64,000 nucleotides of DNA from an uncultured Aquimarina sp. (GCA_947498705.1 CANMLW010000004.1:62001-126000); one strand, 5' to 3'; shown: positions 22,896 through 32,593, numbered from the stretch's first letter. Notes: a model not told the origin generated them from the letters alone. Translations and numbers: made by a program.

Positions 22896-23699
22896 ATGAA
22901 AAAGAAACTAATTAAATTCTTAAAAATAGTATCAGGGCTCTACTTAGTCTTATGTGTTATTCTATATTTTTTTCAAGAACGCTTGATATTCTTTCCTCAA
23001 AAATTAGAGAAAAATTATCAATTTAACTTTACGCAAGATTTCGAAGAATTAAATTTCATAGTTTCAGACGGAAAATCACTAAATGGACTATTGTTTAAAG
23101 CAAATAATACAAAAGGACTGGTTTTTTATCTTCATGGAAATGCAGGTTCTCTAAGCTCTTGGGGAAATATTGCGAGTACCTATACAGATTTAAATTATGA
23201 TATATTCATTCTTGACTACAGAGGTTATGGAAAAAGTGATGGAACTATAAATAGTCAAGCGCAGTTATTTGAAGATAATCAGCAAATTTATGACGAACTC
23301 AAGAAAAAATACAAAGAAGAAAACATCGTAATTTTAGGATACTCAATAGGAACTGGGCTAGCTTCAAAATTAGCATCTGATAACAAACCTGATCAATTGA
23401 TATTACAAGCACCATATTATAGTCTGACAGACATGATGCGCCAGAGGTTTTCATTTGTACCCACTCTCATTTTAAAATACAAATTCGCAACCAATGAGTA
23501 TTTAAAAAATTGTAAAAGACCTGTTACTATATTTCATGGAAACAGAGACCGCGTTATCAACTATAGCTCATCACTAAAACTTAAAGAAGATTTTAAGGAT
23601 AAAATAAACCTTATCACCCTGAAAGAACAAGGACATAACGGAATGAACAATAATTTAGACTATAAACAAGAATTAAAAAAAGTATTACAATATGAATAA
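22896..23699 (+). CDS. Membrane-anchored alpha/beta hydrolase (Bem46/YqkD type)
   Basis: 267 residues. An N-terminal hydrophobic segment (LKIVSGLYLVLCVILYFFQERLIFFPQ, about 8-34) is followed by the family's FFQERLIFFPQ signature. The hydrolase features are FYLHGNAGSLSSW (oxyanion loop, about 77-89), DIFILDYRGYGKSDG (107-121), the nucleophile GYSIGTG (about 149-155, Ser151), then TIFHGNRDRVINYSSS (Asp about 217) and a C-terminal EQGHNGM (His about 248). It probably acts at the cell membrane as an esterase or thioesterase; the substrate is unknown. It is a single plus-strand gene in an accessory stretch. Confidence 0.87.
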   Translation: MKKKLIKFLKIVSGLYLVLCVILYFFQERLIFFPQKLEKNYQFNFTQDFEELNFIVSDGKSLNGLLFKANNTKGLVFYLHGNAGSLSSWGNIASTYTDLNYDIFILDYRGYGKSDGTINSQAQLFEDNQQIYDELKKKYKEENIVILGYSIGTGLASKLASDNKPDQLILQAPYYSLTDMMRQRFSFVPTLILKYKFATNEYLKNCKRPVTIFHGNRDRVINYSSSLKLKEDFKDKINLITLKEQGHNGMNNNLDYKQELKKVLQYE

Positions 23700-23960
23700 A
23701 TATACAACAATGGATAAAATGTATTTTCTTCTTAAAACTGTCAATAATTGTAAACAGAATTAAACAGGAAAAATAATTGATTTCATTAATCAACATAAAT
23801 AGAGAAGTAGTATTCATGAGTAACAACAACGACTTAAGATCAAATTTAATGTTAGCTATTTTCTGTTATTTATTTTTTAAGAGTAATGCTTCAACAAAAG
23901 TGTTTTTTCTTACTAAAATTCGATAAAAAAGTTAGAGTTCTGCTCACTTGGGACAAAAAC

Positions 23961-23987
23961 AAAAGCCAGACATACTTTCTGGCTTTT
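23961..23987 (+). terminator. Terminator-like hairpin with the GCCAGA stem
   Basis: AAAAGCCAGA (23961-23970) pairs with TCTGGCTTTT (23978-23987), 7-nt loop. It may terminate both the gene at 22896 and the convergent gene at 24038. The stem matches those at 13417 and 19368, but the homology does not clearly extend downstream. Confidence 0.7.
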
Positions 23988-24037
23988 ACTATGAAAAAAA
24001 CTATTAATTATATGGAAAATTAATTAAGATATAGGCC

Positions 24038-25009
24038 CTACTTTTTGTTAAGCTTTAACGTCCATTCTTTTAATTTTACCCCTATTAATTGAGGATTATC
24101 TTCCTGAATAAAATGTGTTCCCGGACCTATATTTACCACTTCCATGTTAGGAATATGTTCTATAATCCAATTTCTCACAGGTTCTGGCATAAAAGCACCT
24201 GGTTCTGCATAAAAAAACAACTTAGGAATGTCTGATTTTTGCAACATTTCTCGGTAGTTTTTTACAATAGCTGCGGTTAATTCTGGTTTCCCGTCAAAAG
24301 GTACTTGAGACACAAATTTCCATATCGGTTTTCTACTTTCTACCGTCTGAAATGGCGCTTTATAGGCTTCTAATTCTTCTTTAGTTAATTTCCGAACCAC
24401 CCAGGTTGGCAAAACATCATTTAAAAAAATGTTATCTTCTGCAATCATCTTCCAACCACTCTCTCCTCGCAATTGTCTAAAAAATGCTTTCGTATCCTCA
24501 TCAAAATAAGTGCCTATATCCTGAATAATACCTTCCATAAAAGCAATTGCTTTTACATTTTCGGGATGGTTGGCAAAATAATTGAAACCCAAACCAGAAC
24601 CCCAATCATGTAACACCAAAATAATATCTTTTAGATCCAATTGTTTTATTAATGTTTCTAAATATTCATATTGTTCCAGATATGTATAATCAATAGCAGG
24701 TTTATCGGATTTACCCATTCCTATTAAATCAGGAATATATACAGGATGTCCTGTTTCAAGAACATGAGGTGCTATATTTCTCCATAAATAACTATTTGAC
24801 GGGTTACCATGTATAAAAAGAATCGGATTGCCTTTCCCATCCTCATTAGAAAGCACATGCATTTTGCTACCTAATACTTCATGATAATTTGATTTGAATT
24901 GTTGATTGTTTTGAGCCATAATTTTATAAGTTGATGGTACTACTAATATTAGTAATACCGATAAAAATTTGATATTATTAATTGATAATAAGTTAATTGA
25001 ATAATACAT
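24038..25009 (-). CDS. Haloalkane dehalogenase-like hydrolase, probably exported
   Basis: 323 residues. The alpha/beta hydrolase core matches haloalkane dehalogenases: FIHGNPSNSYLWRN (65-78; Asn69 is a halide-stabilising candidate), IPDLIGMGKSDKP, the nucleophile in LVLHDWGSGLGF (Asp135, Trp136), AFMEGII (Glu159 as the acid) and GPGTHFIQED (His299). Asp rather than Ser as nucleophile is diagnostic. The N-terminal 32 residues form a hydrophobic signal ending KIMAQ, unusual because characterised dehalogenases are cytoplasmic; alternatively translation starts at Met31 at about 24919, giving a cytoplasmic form. The gene is divergent from a LysR gene 106 bp away, the likely regulator. The real substrate is untested. 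Confidence 0.82.
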   Translation of the reverse strand: MYYSINLLSINNIKFLSVLLILVVPSTYKIMAQNNQQFKSNYHEVLGSKMHVLSNEDGKGNPILFIHGNPSNSYLWRNIAPHVLETGHPVYIPDLIGMGKSDKPAIDYTYLEQYEYLETLIKQLDLKDIILVLHDWGSGLGFNYFANHPENVKAIAFMEGIIQDIGTYFDEDTKAFFRQLRGESGWKMIAEDNIFLNDVLPTWVVRKLTKEELEAYKAPFQTVESRKPIWKFVSQVPFDGKPELTAAIVKNYREMLQKSDIPKLFFYAEPGAFMPEPVRNWIIEHIPNMEVVNIGPGTHFIQEDNPQLIGVKLKEWTLKLNKK

Positions 25010-25115
25010 CGAGTTATTTCTTTGCGAGTTAAGATTGTTTATTGAGCAAAGTTATGTACATTCGAATCATAATAAAAATGAATTATTTTTATAATTATCA
25101 TAAAAAAAATGAATT

Positions 25116-26003
25116 ATGGATATCTCTTTGAAGAATTTAAAATTGGTAAATGTTATTGTTAAAGAAGGGTCCGTAACTAAAGCTGCAGACAAGCTTTTTC
25201 TTTCTCAACCAGCAATAAGTCACCAATTAAAAAAATTGGAAGATGAAATAGGCCTCAAAGTATTTAATAGGGTAAATAAAAAGTTAGTCCTTACAGAAAT
25301 AGGTCAAGTTCTTTTTAATACCTCTGAAAAGATGCTCGCTTCGTTCACACAGCTTAACCATCAAATAAATGAGATCAAAAATGGTGATAAAAGATCCATT
25401 CGAATAGCTACAGAGTGTTATACAACCTATCATTGGTTACCAAAGGTTATTCAAAAGCTTAAGAAAGAAAATGAACATATATCGGTAGATATCATCATCG
25501 AAGCTACAAAAGCTCCTCTTACCTATTTGACAGAAGGTAAGATAGATCTGGCCTTGGTAAACACCGTTAACAACCACCCTTCTATAAATTTTAAACCCAT
25601 TATAGAGGATGAAATGATGGTAGTAATGTCCAGGGAAAATAGTCTGGCAAAACACAACGGTATTAGCCTTTCTAATCTTAGTGATCAAAACTTAATTCTT
25701 TATGACCTTCCTGAAGAAAAAAACTATGTTTTGAATCATATATTACAGCATAATAAAGGGCTTGTAGATTCTATCCAGAAAGTACAACTTACCGAGGCTA
25801 TCATTCAATTAGTTCGTGCAAATTTAGGTATCACCATCATGGCAAAATGGTCTGTTGCTCCTTTTTTAAAAGATAAAGAACTAGAAGCGATACCCTTTAC
25901 ATCTAATAAGGGCATGAGACCCTGGTATGTAGCCAGTCTAAATAAATCTTCTAAATTAGAAGATATGTTCATAGCACAAATACAATATGCTTTGCGTCAA
26001 TAG
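25116..26003 (+). CDS. LysR-family transcriptional regulator
   Basis: 295 residues. The N-terminal winged helix-turn-helix is GSVTKAADKLFLSQPAISHQLKKLEDEIGLKVF (18-50). The effector domain (about 90-295) begins RSIRIATECYTTYHWLPKVIQKLKKENEHISVDI and shows the two-lobed periplasmic-binding-protein-like pattern, with some resemblance to MetR-type regulators. LysR proteins usually control the divergent neighbour and themselves; here that is the dehalogenase-like gene. The 106-bp intergenic region is very AT-rich (AATTATTTTTATAATTATCAT). The effector is unknown. Confidence 0.92.
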   Translation: MDISLKNLKLVNVIVKEGSVTKAADKLFLSQPAISHQLKKLEDEIGLKVFNRVNKKLVLTEIGQVLFNTSEKMLASFTQLNHQINEIKNGDKRSIRIATECYTTYHWLPKVIQKLKKENEHISVDIIIEATKAPLTYLTEGKIDLALVNTVNNHPSINFKPIIEDEMMVVMSRENSLAKHNGISLSNLSDQNLILYDLPEEKNYVLNHILQHNKGLVDSIQKVQLTEAIIQLVRANLGITIMAKWSVAPFLKDKELEAIPFTSNKGMRPWYVASLNKSSKLEDMFIAQIQYALRQ

Positions 26004-26332
26004 CATTATTTTCTATTCCAGATTTTAAAGACATTTCCAGTTTCACTTCCTTCAACGCTTTTTACAAATTCGCTGGCAACCATTTTTGCTGTTATTTCTA
26101 CAGACAAAGCTACATCTGTAACCGACACAACCCTAACCACTAGGTTACTTCATCTCATATTTTTCATACTCTTAACAGAGATCACTTATGTTCTCATAAG
26201 CAACGTTTTATAAATTATTTACCGCTAGTTTAACGTAAGATTTTGAAAATGCAATCACAATTTTCTCAAATTTAAGGATTCTTTTTAGTGACGACTAAAA
26301 AGCTCTTAAAACCTAACATAAACCATTTTATT
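26004..26332. other. Gap with a minus-strand coding relic
   Basis: About 330 bases before the TonB receptor gene. On the minus strand, about 26007-26146 reads VVSVTDVALSVEITAKMVAS, then EFVKSVEGSETGNVFKIWNRK and a stop; a stop also precedes it in frame. It looks like the tail of a lost oxidoreductase-type gene but cannot be assigned. The rest must hold the receptor promoter; no perfect box seen. Confidence 0.3.
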
Positions 26333-29164
26333 ATGAAACTTTTATTTAGTTTTACATTGCTCCTTTTTGGGTGCTTATTTTCATTTTCTCAACAAACAAT
26401 CTCAGGAAAAATTATCGACAACAATGGCAATGCAATACCTAGCGTAAGCATTGTAGAAAAGAAAACTTCGAATGGAACAACTTCTGATTTTGATGGAAAT
26501 TACTCCATCACGGTTCAGGATAATGCCATATTGGTTTTTAGTTACATAGGATTTGAATCGCAAGAAATCCAGGTAACCTCAGAAAGCCCTATTAATATTA
26601 CTTTACAAGAAGGAGTTAGTCTAAGCGAAGTTATTCTTGTAGGGTCACGAACACCTCCCAGAAGTAATATAGATACTCCGTTACCTGTAGATGTTTTATC
26701 TGCCAATGAAATTACACAAACAGGTCAAACTACTTTTGATAAAGCCTTACAATATAAAATACCCTCTTTCAATACGGCACAAACACCTGTTAGCGATGCT
26801 ACTTCTTTACTAGATCCTTATGAAATCAGAAATTTAGGACCTAGTAGAACGCTGATTCTTATCAACGGAAAACGAAAAAACCTCAGTTCTTTGGTATATA
26901 CCTATGGTATTGCAGCTAGAGGAGAAACGGGAGCAGATATTTCTGCAATTCCTATAGACGCTATTAAACGAGTAGAAGTTTTGAGGGATGGAGCCTCTGC
27001 TCAATACGGTTCTGATGCGATTGCAGGAGTTGTAAATATTGTCCTAAAGGATAATCCCGATCATGGATCTGCAACACTTAGAAGTGGTATTACTGTAGAA
27101 GGAGATGGTGAAGTGTATGGAATCAGTGTAAACAACGGAGATCGTATCGTCAAAGACAAAGGATTTATAAATTATACGATCGATTTATCCAAAGTAAATT
27201 TAGCAAATCGTCCTGGTACGGTCAATGCTGCTGGAGAAATAAATGACTTTACCGATGGAACACCAGAAGATATTGCTTTTGTAAATCAATTTTTACAAAG
27301 AAGACCCGACGCAGGAAACATAAATGGTTCACCAGCAACAGCTGCTGCAAAATTTCTTATAAATAGTGATATAAATATTTTCGATAAAACAAACCTCTAT
27401 TTTAATGCTGCCTATGTTTACAAAAGTATCAATAGCTTTGCGAACTATAGAACTCCTTATTGGAGAACACTAGCCGATTTTCCTTATTTATCAGATTTCT
27501 TTCCTGCAACCGGGGTTCCCAATAATTATGATGGGTATGTCCCCACATTCGATGGTATTTTAAATGATTATAACGGAACCATTGGTTTTAAATCTAACAA
27601 AAATGGGTGGATATATGATCTAAGTTTCACCGTTGGTAGTAACCTTCAAAAATATACGGTTAGAAATTCACATAACAGAAACTTTGTATACTCCCCTTCT
27701 ACATGGGTTGATACAAATAATAACGGCATTGTTGATGACGGAGAGATTACAGAAGGTTCTAATTTATATCGTGAAAACAGCCCCATTTCATTTGACTCGG
27801 GAGGAACTAGGTTTACACATAAAGTGGGTAATATTGATATTTCAAAAATACTGACAGATCAAATAAGTATTGCTTTTGGTACAGAGTTTAGAAGCGAAGA
27901 CTATGAAGTAATTCCTGGTGAATTAGCATCCTATGATGGTGGTGGCGCAGATTCTTTTGCTGGTAGCAGACCTGAAAATTCTGGAAATTTTAATCGTTAT
28001 AATTTTGGAGGATACTTTGATATTTCTTACGATGTCACCAAAAATTTATTGTTTAATGGTACTGTGAGAGCAGAAACATACTCTGATTTTGGTGATGCTT
28101 TGGTTTGGAAATTAAGCTCCAGATATAAGTTTAATGATAAAATTACTTTAAGAGGATCTGCATCGACTGGCTTTAGAGCTCCAACACTTCATCAAATATA
28201 CTCTCAAAAATTACAATATAGTTTTGTGGCTGGGCAAGGTATTCAGGTAACAGGGCTTATTAACAATGTGTCTCCCCAAGCTAAGTTTCTTGAGATACCT
28301 CAATTAGATAGTGAAAAATCAACAAATTTCACCATAGGATTAGGAGCCAAGATCACCAATAACCTTAATCTAACAGTAGATTATTATAACATTGCAATAG
28401 AAGACCGTATTATATTAAGTACCGATATTAATGGGACCAATATTAACGATCAAGGTATTAATATTGGTACAACTCCTCTTGATGATATATTAAGAAACAA
28501 TAACTTAAATAGCGCTAGTTTTTTTATTAATGGTTTAGATACCAGAACATCGGGTATAGATGTCGTAATTGGATATAAGAATTTAGTTATTGGCAATGGA
28601 AAATTAGATTTTAACTTATCAGGAAATTATACGATACAAAACGAACGAGAGGGAAATGTAAAAAATCCTTCATTAGTAGAAAGTGGTGGGCAATCTGTTT
28701 TCGATTTAACTTCAGAAAGTTCTGTCTTTACCTCTAGACCAGAGACCAAATGGATATTAGGAGTTAATTATACAATCAACGACTTTAATTTTTCTGTAAA
28801 CAACACTTATTTTGGGAAAGCAATTTTTAAAGATCCGGGGCTAAACGATAATTTAAGAACCGAATTTATTCCGAAAATCGTTACTGACCTAGGTATTAAT
28901 TATGCAATATCAGAGAAATTTAACCTTTCTATAAATATCAATAATATATTGAATGTGTTACCCGAATGGAAATTTACTGCAGAAAATCAGGCAGGTCAAA
29001 ACCTAATAAATGATACAACTCTAAATGGACTGGGTATTACCCCTATACAGGAACAATCAAATCTTGTAACGTTTAATCAACGATATCCGCAAACCACCTA
29101 TTTTGGTTATCATTTTAGTCAATTAGGAACTTTATTCAATCTATCCCTTAATTACAAATTTTAA
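26333..29164 (+). CDS. TonB-dependent receptor with N-terminal carboxypeptidase-like domain
   Basis: 943 residues from the ATG at 26333, chosen because MKLLFSFTLLLFGCLFSFSQ is a signal peptide; the frame upstream of it is not coding. Residues about 22-95 are a CarboxypepD_reg-like domain (ISGKIIDNNGNAIPSVSIVEKKTSNGTTSDFDGNYSI, then LVFSYIGFESQEI). The plug follows at about 115-235 (SANEITQTGQTTFDKALQ, GPSRTLILINGKRKN, IKRVEVLRDGASAQYGSDAIAGVVNIVLK). The rest is a 22-strand outer-membrane barrel ending LSLNYKF with the C-terminal Phe. It imports a ligand using TonB energy. No SusD-like partner lies beside it, so it is not a standard polysaccharide locus; a siderophore, cobalamin or peptide are possible. 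Confidence 0.92.
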   Translation: MKLLFSFTLLLFGCLFSFSQQTISGKIIDNNGNAIPSVSIVEKKTSNGTTSDFDGNYSITVQDNAILVFSYIGFESQEIQVTSESPINITLQEGVSLSEVILVGSRTPPRSNIDTPLPVDVLSANEITQTGQTTFDKALQYKIPSFNTAQTPVSDATSLLDPYEIRNLGPSRTLILINGKRKNLSSLVYTYGIAARGETGADISAIPIDAIKRVEVLRDGASAQYGSDAIAGVVNIVLKDNPDHGSATLRSGITVEGDGEVYGISVNNGDRIVKDKGFINYTIDLSKVNLANRPGTVNAAGEINDFTDGTPEDIAFVNQFLQRRPDAGNINGSPATAAAKFLINSDINIFDKTNLYFNAAYVYKSINSFANYRTPYWRTLADFPYLSDFFPATGVPNNYDGYVPTFDGILNDYNGTIGFKSNKNGWIYDLSFTVGSNLQKYTVRNSHNRNFVYSPSTWVDTNNNGIVDDGEITEGSNLYRENSPISFDSGGTRFTHKVGNIDISKILTDQISIAFGTEFRSEDYEVIPGELASYDGGGADSFAGSRPENSGNFNRYNFGGYFDISYDVTKNLLFNGTVRAETYSDFGDALVWKLSSRYKFNDKITLRGSASTGFRAPTLHQIYSQKLQYSFVAGQGIQVTGLINNVSPQAKFLEIPQLDSEKSTNFTIGLGAKITNNLNLTVDYYNIAIEDRIILSTDINGTNINDQGINIGTTPLDDILRNNNLNSASFFINGLDTRTSGIDVVIGYKNLVIGNGKLDFNLSGNYTIQNEREGNVKNPSLVESGGQSVFDLTSESSVFTSRPETKWILGVNYTINDFNFSVNNTYFGKAIFKDPGLNDNLRTEFIPKIVTDLGINYAISEKFNLSININNILNVLPEWKFTAENQAGQNLINDTTLNGLGITPIQEQSNLVTFNQRYPQTTYFGYHFSQLGTLFNLSLNYKF

Positions 29165-29205
29165 TTTAGATCTGAATAAATATAGGATGTATATAAAATA
29201 AAAAA

Positions 29206-29227
29206 AGCCTTTTCTAAGGCTTTTTTT
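29206..29227. terminator. Terminator between the TonB receptor and clpS
   Basis: AGCCTT (29206-29211) pairs with AAGGCT (29216-29221), loop TTCT, followed by seven T and preceded by seven A, so it can act in both directions for the convergent genes. Confidence 0.8.
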
Positions 29228-29233
29228 ATTTTA

Positions 29234-29509
29234 TTATATGATTTCTGCGCTTAAGCCGGCATCTAATAACTTAGAACATCTCGGCACCAGTTCTTCATAA
29301 ACTCCTGTTTTTACAGTACATTTTCCTTTGTAATGAACCAATAACGCACATTGTTCTGCTTGTACAGGGGTATGCTCACAAGTATATATCAAAGTTTCTA
29401 TTACATGATCGAATGTATTCACATCATCATTGTACAAAACAATCTCACTATTACTTTGTTCTACTGGTTTTTCAAGAACTTCTTCTAAAACTTTTTCCCG
29501 GGTACTCAT
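29234..29509 (-). CDS. clpS: ClpS adaptor of the ClpAP/ClpCP protease
   Basis: 91 residues. It has the core VLYNDDVNTFDHVIETLIYTCEHTPVQAEQCALLVHYKGKCTVKTGVYEEL, the ClpS fold with the N-degron pocket residues (N/D in YNDDVNTF, H in VHYKGK). ClpS hands proteins with destabilising N-terminal residues to Clp. It is the last gene of a minus-strand run (DUF1599, BT_3928-like, permease, tpiA, prmA, clpS), an order I recognise as conserved in flavobacteria. It lies 61 bp after prmA. Confidence 0.93.
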   Translation of the reverse strand: MSTREKVLEEVLEKPVEQSNSEIVLYNDDVNTFDHVIETLIYTCEHTPVQAEQCALLVHYKGKCTVKTGVYEELVPRCSKLLDAGLSAEII

Positions 29510-29570
29510 ATGAGATAACTTTTTTATGCAAATATAGTAAATTAGAGCATTTGCGTTAACTATTAAAACA

Positions 29571-30410
29571 TTATTTTAAACGATAAGACGCTGCTATCCA
29601 GTTATTTCTACTCAAATTACTAACGAACTCCAGATTTTGTTTCTCACATTCTGAAGTAATCTTATCGAGATCTTCTTCATAAAAACCACTCAAAAACAAT
29701 ATTCCGTTAGTGTTTAAACACTTTGCATAGTACTTTATATCATTTAATAATATATTTCGATTAATATTTGCTATAACAACATCATAATTTTGTCCGGATA
29801 AAAGAGAAACATCTCCTTCATACACTGATATTTGTTTACACTTATTTCGTTCTACATTTTCTTGAGTATTTAAAAAACACCAATTATCAATATCTATCGC
29901 ATCAATAGGTTGGGCACCTCTCATTTCTGATAGAATTGCCAGTACTCCTGTACCACATCCCATGTCTAGTACTGATTTATTAGTAAGGTCTGCTTTTAAA
30001 AGGTATTGAATCATCATATGAGTGGTCTCATGATGACCTGTGCCAAAAGACATTTTGGGTTCTATTATGATATCATACTTTGTATTAGCTTCGTCATGAA
30101 AAGGAGCCCTTACACTACAAATATCATCTACAAGTATAGGAGCAAAATTCTTTTCCCATTCCTTATTCCAATTTACCTGTTTTATTTCTTCAAAACTATA
30201 ATCAATAGTAAACTCTCCCGAGCCTAAAACATATACTCCTTCTAAAATATCATCATCCCAATCTTCTTTCTGGATGTATGCGCTCACGCCGTCATCTGTT
30301 TCTACAAAACTTTCAAATCCAACATAGCCCAATTCTGCTATTAGTATTTCTGTACCTGGTTGAACTGGTGATACCTTAAAAGTATAACCAATATATTTTG
30401 TATTTGACAT
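29571..30410 (-). CDS. prmA: Ribosomal protein L11 methyltransferase
   Basis: 279 residues. The N-terminal domain (about 1-95) recognises L11. The SAM-binding motif is VLDMGCGTGVLAILSEMRGAQPIDAIDID (about 142-170), preceded by PKMSFGTGHHETTHMM, the PrmA signature, and followed by VIANINRNILLNDI (the NPPY-equivalent region). It methylates lysines and the N-terminus of ribosomal protein L11 in the cytoplasm. It lies between tpiA and clpS in a conserved minus-strand run. Confidence 0.95.
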   Translation of the reverse strand: MSNTKYIGYTFKVSPVQPGTEILIAELGYVGFESFVETDDGVSAYIQKEDWDDDILEGVYVLGSGEFTIDYSFEEIKQVNWNKEWEKNFAPILVDDICSVRAPFHDEANTKYDIIIEPKMSFGTGHHETTHMMIQYLLKADLTNKSVLDMGCGTGVLAILSEMRGAQPIDAIDIDNWCFLNTQENVERNKCKQISVYEGDVSLLSGQNYDVVIANINRNILLNDIKYYAKCLNTNGILFLSGFYEEDLDKITSECEKQNLEFVSNLSRNNWIAASYRLK

Positions 30411-30545
30411 ATTTAGTCCTTTATCTTTTATAAAAACGTTTTAATAGCTAAACAAAGTACCTCTATTAAAGAGATACTTTGTTAAGTTTTTCATAAAACA
30501 TGTATCCGTTTTTTATTTAAAACAAAAAATAGAATGTTTTGATTA

Positions 30546-31301
30546 TTAAGAAATTGCGTTTGCAATAGTTGTAAAGCTCTCAGCATCTAATGAAGCACCT
30601 CCTATTAAACCTCCATCTACATCTGGTTTTGCAAAAATTTCTTCTGCATTATTGGGCTTAACGCTACCACCGTATAAAATAGAAACCTCATCTGCAATAC
30701 TCTGTCCATAGTTATCGGCAATAGTCTCTCGTATAAATTCATGCATTTCTTGAGCTTGTTCTGGCGAAGCGGTTTCTCCTGTTCCTATCGCCCATACTGG
30801 TTCGTATGCCAAAACGACATTTTTCCAATCTCCTTCTTTTATATGAAAAAGACCTTTTGTAAGTTGTTTTGCTACAACAGAAAAGTGATTGCTATTCTTA
30901 CGATCTTTTAATTCTTCTCCAAAACAAAAAATAATTGTCATTTTATTCTGTAAAGCTGCATTTACCTTTTGCGATAACAACTCGTCTGTTTCTCCAAAAT
31001 AAGCTCGGCGCTCACTATGTCCCAAGATGACGGTATCTATCCCAATACTTTTAAGCATATTTGCCGAAATCTCTCCGGTATAAGCTCCATTTGTTGCTTG
31101 ATGCATATTTTGAGCCGCTACAGTAATTTCTGAAGAATCTAATATTTCTATTGCACTTTGTAAATTGGTAAACGTAGGTGCCACAATAACTTCTGTTTGA
31201 GACGAGTTACTAAGTTTGGTTTTTAACTCAGAAAGTAATGTTCTAGTCTCTGCCAGATTGTTATTCATTTTCCAGTTTCCTGCTACGATTTTTTTTCTCA
31301 T
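30546..31301 (-). CDS. tpiA: Triosephosphate isomerase
   Basis: 251 residues, the usual length. It interconverts dihydroxyacetone phosphate and glyceraldehyde 3-phosphate in glycolysis. The signatures are present: GNWKMN at 8-13 (Lys11 catalytic), GHSERR near 95-100 (His electrophile), AYEPVWAIGTGETAS near 166-180 (catalytic Glu) and the phosphate-binding LYGGSVKPNNA and GGLIGGASL near the end. The start MRKKIVAGNWKMN is standard. It is in the conserved minus-strand run ahead of prmA. Confidence 0.97.
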   Translation of the reverse strand: MRKKIVAGNWKMNNNLAETRTLLSELKTKLSNSSQTEVIVAPTFTNLQSAIEILDSSEITVAAQNMHQATNGAYTGEISANMLKSIGIDTVILGHSERRAYFGETDELLSQKVNAALQNKMTIIFCFGEELKDRKNSNHFSVVAKQLTKGLFHIKEGDWKNVVLAYEPVWAIGTGETASPEQAQEMHEFIRETIADNYGQSIADEVSILYGGSVKPNNAEEIFAKPDVDGGLIGGASLDAESFTTIANAIS

Positions 31302-31519
31302 TAATTTAAAATTTTATAATTGGTTAAAAGTGTGGTTATCGAACTATCTCCTGACGAAACAATCATTGTTTTTATTCTTCACCGCAAAATTATCATTTTT
31401 AGACTGATATTTCACTTCTTTATTTTACTTATCGTATCTATTTTGGTAAAAAAAATACAATTTTAAAAGGTATCTTTTTTATACTTTTTTTCACCACAGT
31501 TTTGTACTATCCAGTATTA

Positions 31520-32593
31520 TCATGTTCGAATTCTAGGATCAAGCCATCCATAGATAATATCCACAAGAATATTGATGACTATAAACATAGTAGCAATAAT
31601 CAATACGGCTCCCATAATTACGGGAAGATCTAATGTGTTAAGTGCATCTACAATTTCTTTACCTAGTCCATTCCATCCAAAAATGTACTCTACAAAAACA
31701 GCACCTGCAAGCATGGATGCAAACCATCCAGATATTGCAGTAACAACTGGATTAAGTGAATTTTTTAAAGCGTGTCTTTTTATAACCATAAACATAGAAA
31801 GTCCTTTGGCTTTTGCGGTTCTTATATAATCTTGAGTCATCACTTCGAGCAACGAGTTACGCATTAACTGGGTAACAACCGCTAGAGGCCGTATCCCTAA
31901 AACAACTGCTGGTAACAATAAATTTTTCCATTGTATATATCTTCCCTCTCCAAAATCATCTACTTCATACAAACTACCTGACATATTCAATCCTGTAAAT
32001 TCGTGCAATACATAACCAAATAACCATGCAAATATAATAGCGCTAAAAAAAGATGGTACACTCATACCTAAAGTACTTAACAACTGAATTATTTTATCGG
32101 GCCATGCGTCTTTTGTCAATGCGCTTATAACACCCAGCAAAATACCAAACAAAATGGCTATACAAATTGCCACTATCGCCAATATAGCAGTATTGGGTAA
32201 TGTCTCTTTAATTACAGCGCTTACCTTTTTTCCGTTTTTCTGAAAAGATTCTCTTAAATATGGAAGCTTGAAAATGGTAACCGTTTTCTTTGTTTTAAAC
32301 AATTGAATGGCAGTATATTTCTCCTTATCATAAAAAGTAAAATCATCGTTGTTGGTACTATGAAATGAGAGCGGTGAAAGATCATTAATGTAAAACAAAT
32401 ATTGTTTATACACGGGTTGATCAAAACCATACTTCTTTCGTACATTTTTTATCTGTTCTTCTGTTTCATTTTGGCCTAACATCATTTGCGCCGGATCTCC
32501 TGGCAAAAGAGTGAACAATAAAAAAATGACCGTAACTACTCCTATCAATGTGAGTATAGCATATCCTATTTTACCAATCAGATAACTACCCAT
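31520..32593 (-). CDS. Oligopeptide-type ABC transporter permease (DppB/OppB-like)
   Basis: 357 residues. The N-terminus MGSYLIGKIGYAILTLIGVVTVIFLLFTLLPGDPAQMMLG is the typical first helix and GDPA motif of DppB-type permeases. An insert of about 75 residues (about 65-135) stands before the second membrane helix, longer than usual. The permease core follows (ETLPNTAILAIVAICIAILFGILLGV), and the EAA loop reads DYIRTAKAKGLSMFMVIKRHALKNSLNPVVTAI. It ends with DPRIRT, also typical. No second permease, ATPase or binding protein is next to it in the window, although a DppB normally works as a heterodimer. It starts four bases after the stop of the BT_3928-like gene. Confidence 0.88.
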   Translation of the reverse strand: MGSYLIGKIGYAILTLIGVVTVIFLLFTLLPGDPAQMMLGQNETEEQIKNVRKKYGFDQPVYKQYLFYINDLSPLSFHSTNNDDFTFYDKEKYTAIQLFKTKKTVTIFKLPYLRESFQKNGKKVSAVIKETLPNTAILAIVAICIAILFGILLGVISALTKDAWPDKIIQLLSTLGMSVPSFFSAIIFAWLFGYVLHEFTGLNMSGSLYEVDDFGEGRYIQWKNLLLPAVVLGIRPLAVVTQLMRNSLLEVMTQDYIRTAKAKGLSMFMVIKRHALKNSLNPVVTAISGWFASMLAGAVFVEYIFGWNGLGKEIVDALNTLDLPVIMGAVLIIATMFIVINILVDIIYGWLDPRIRT

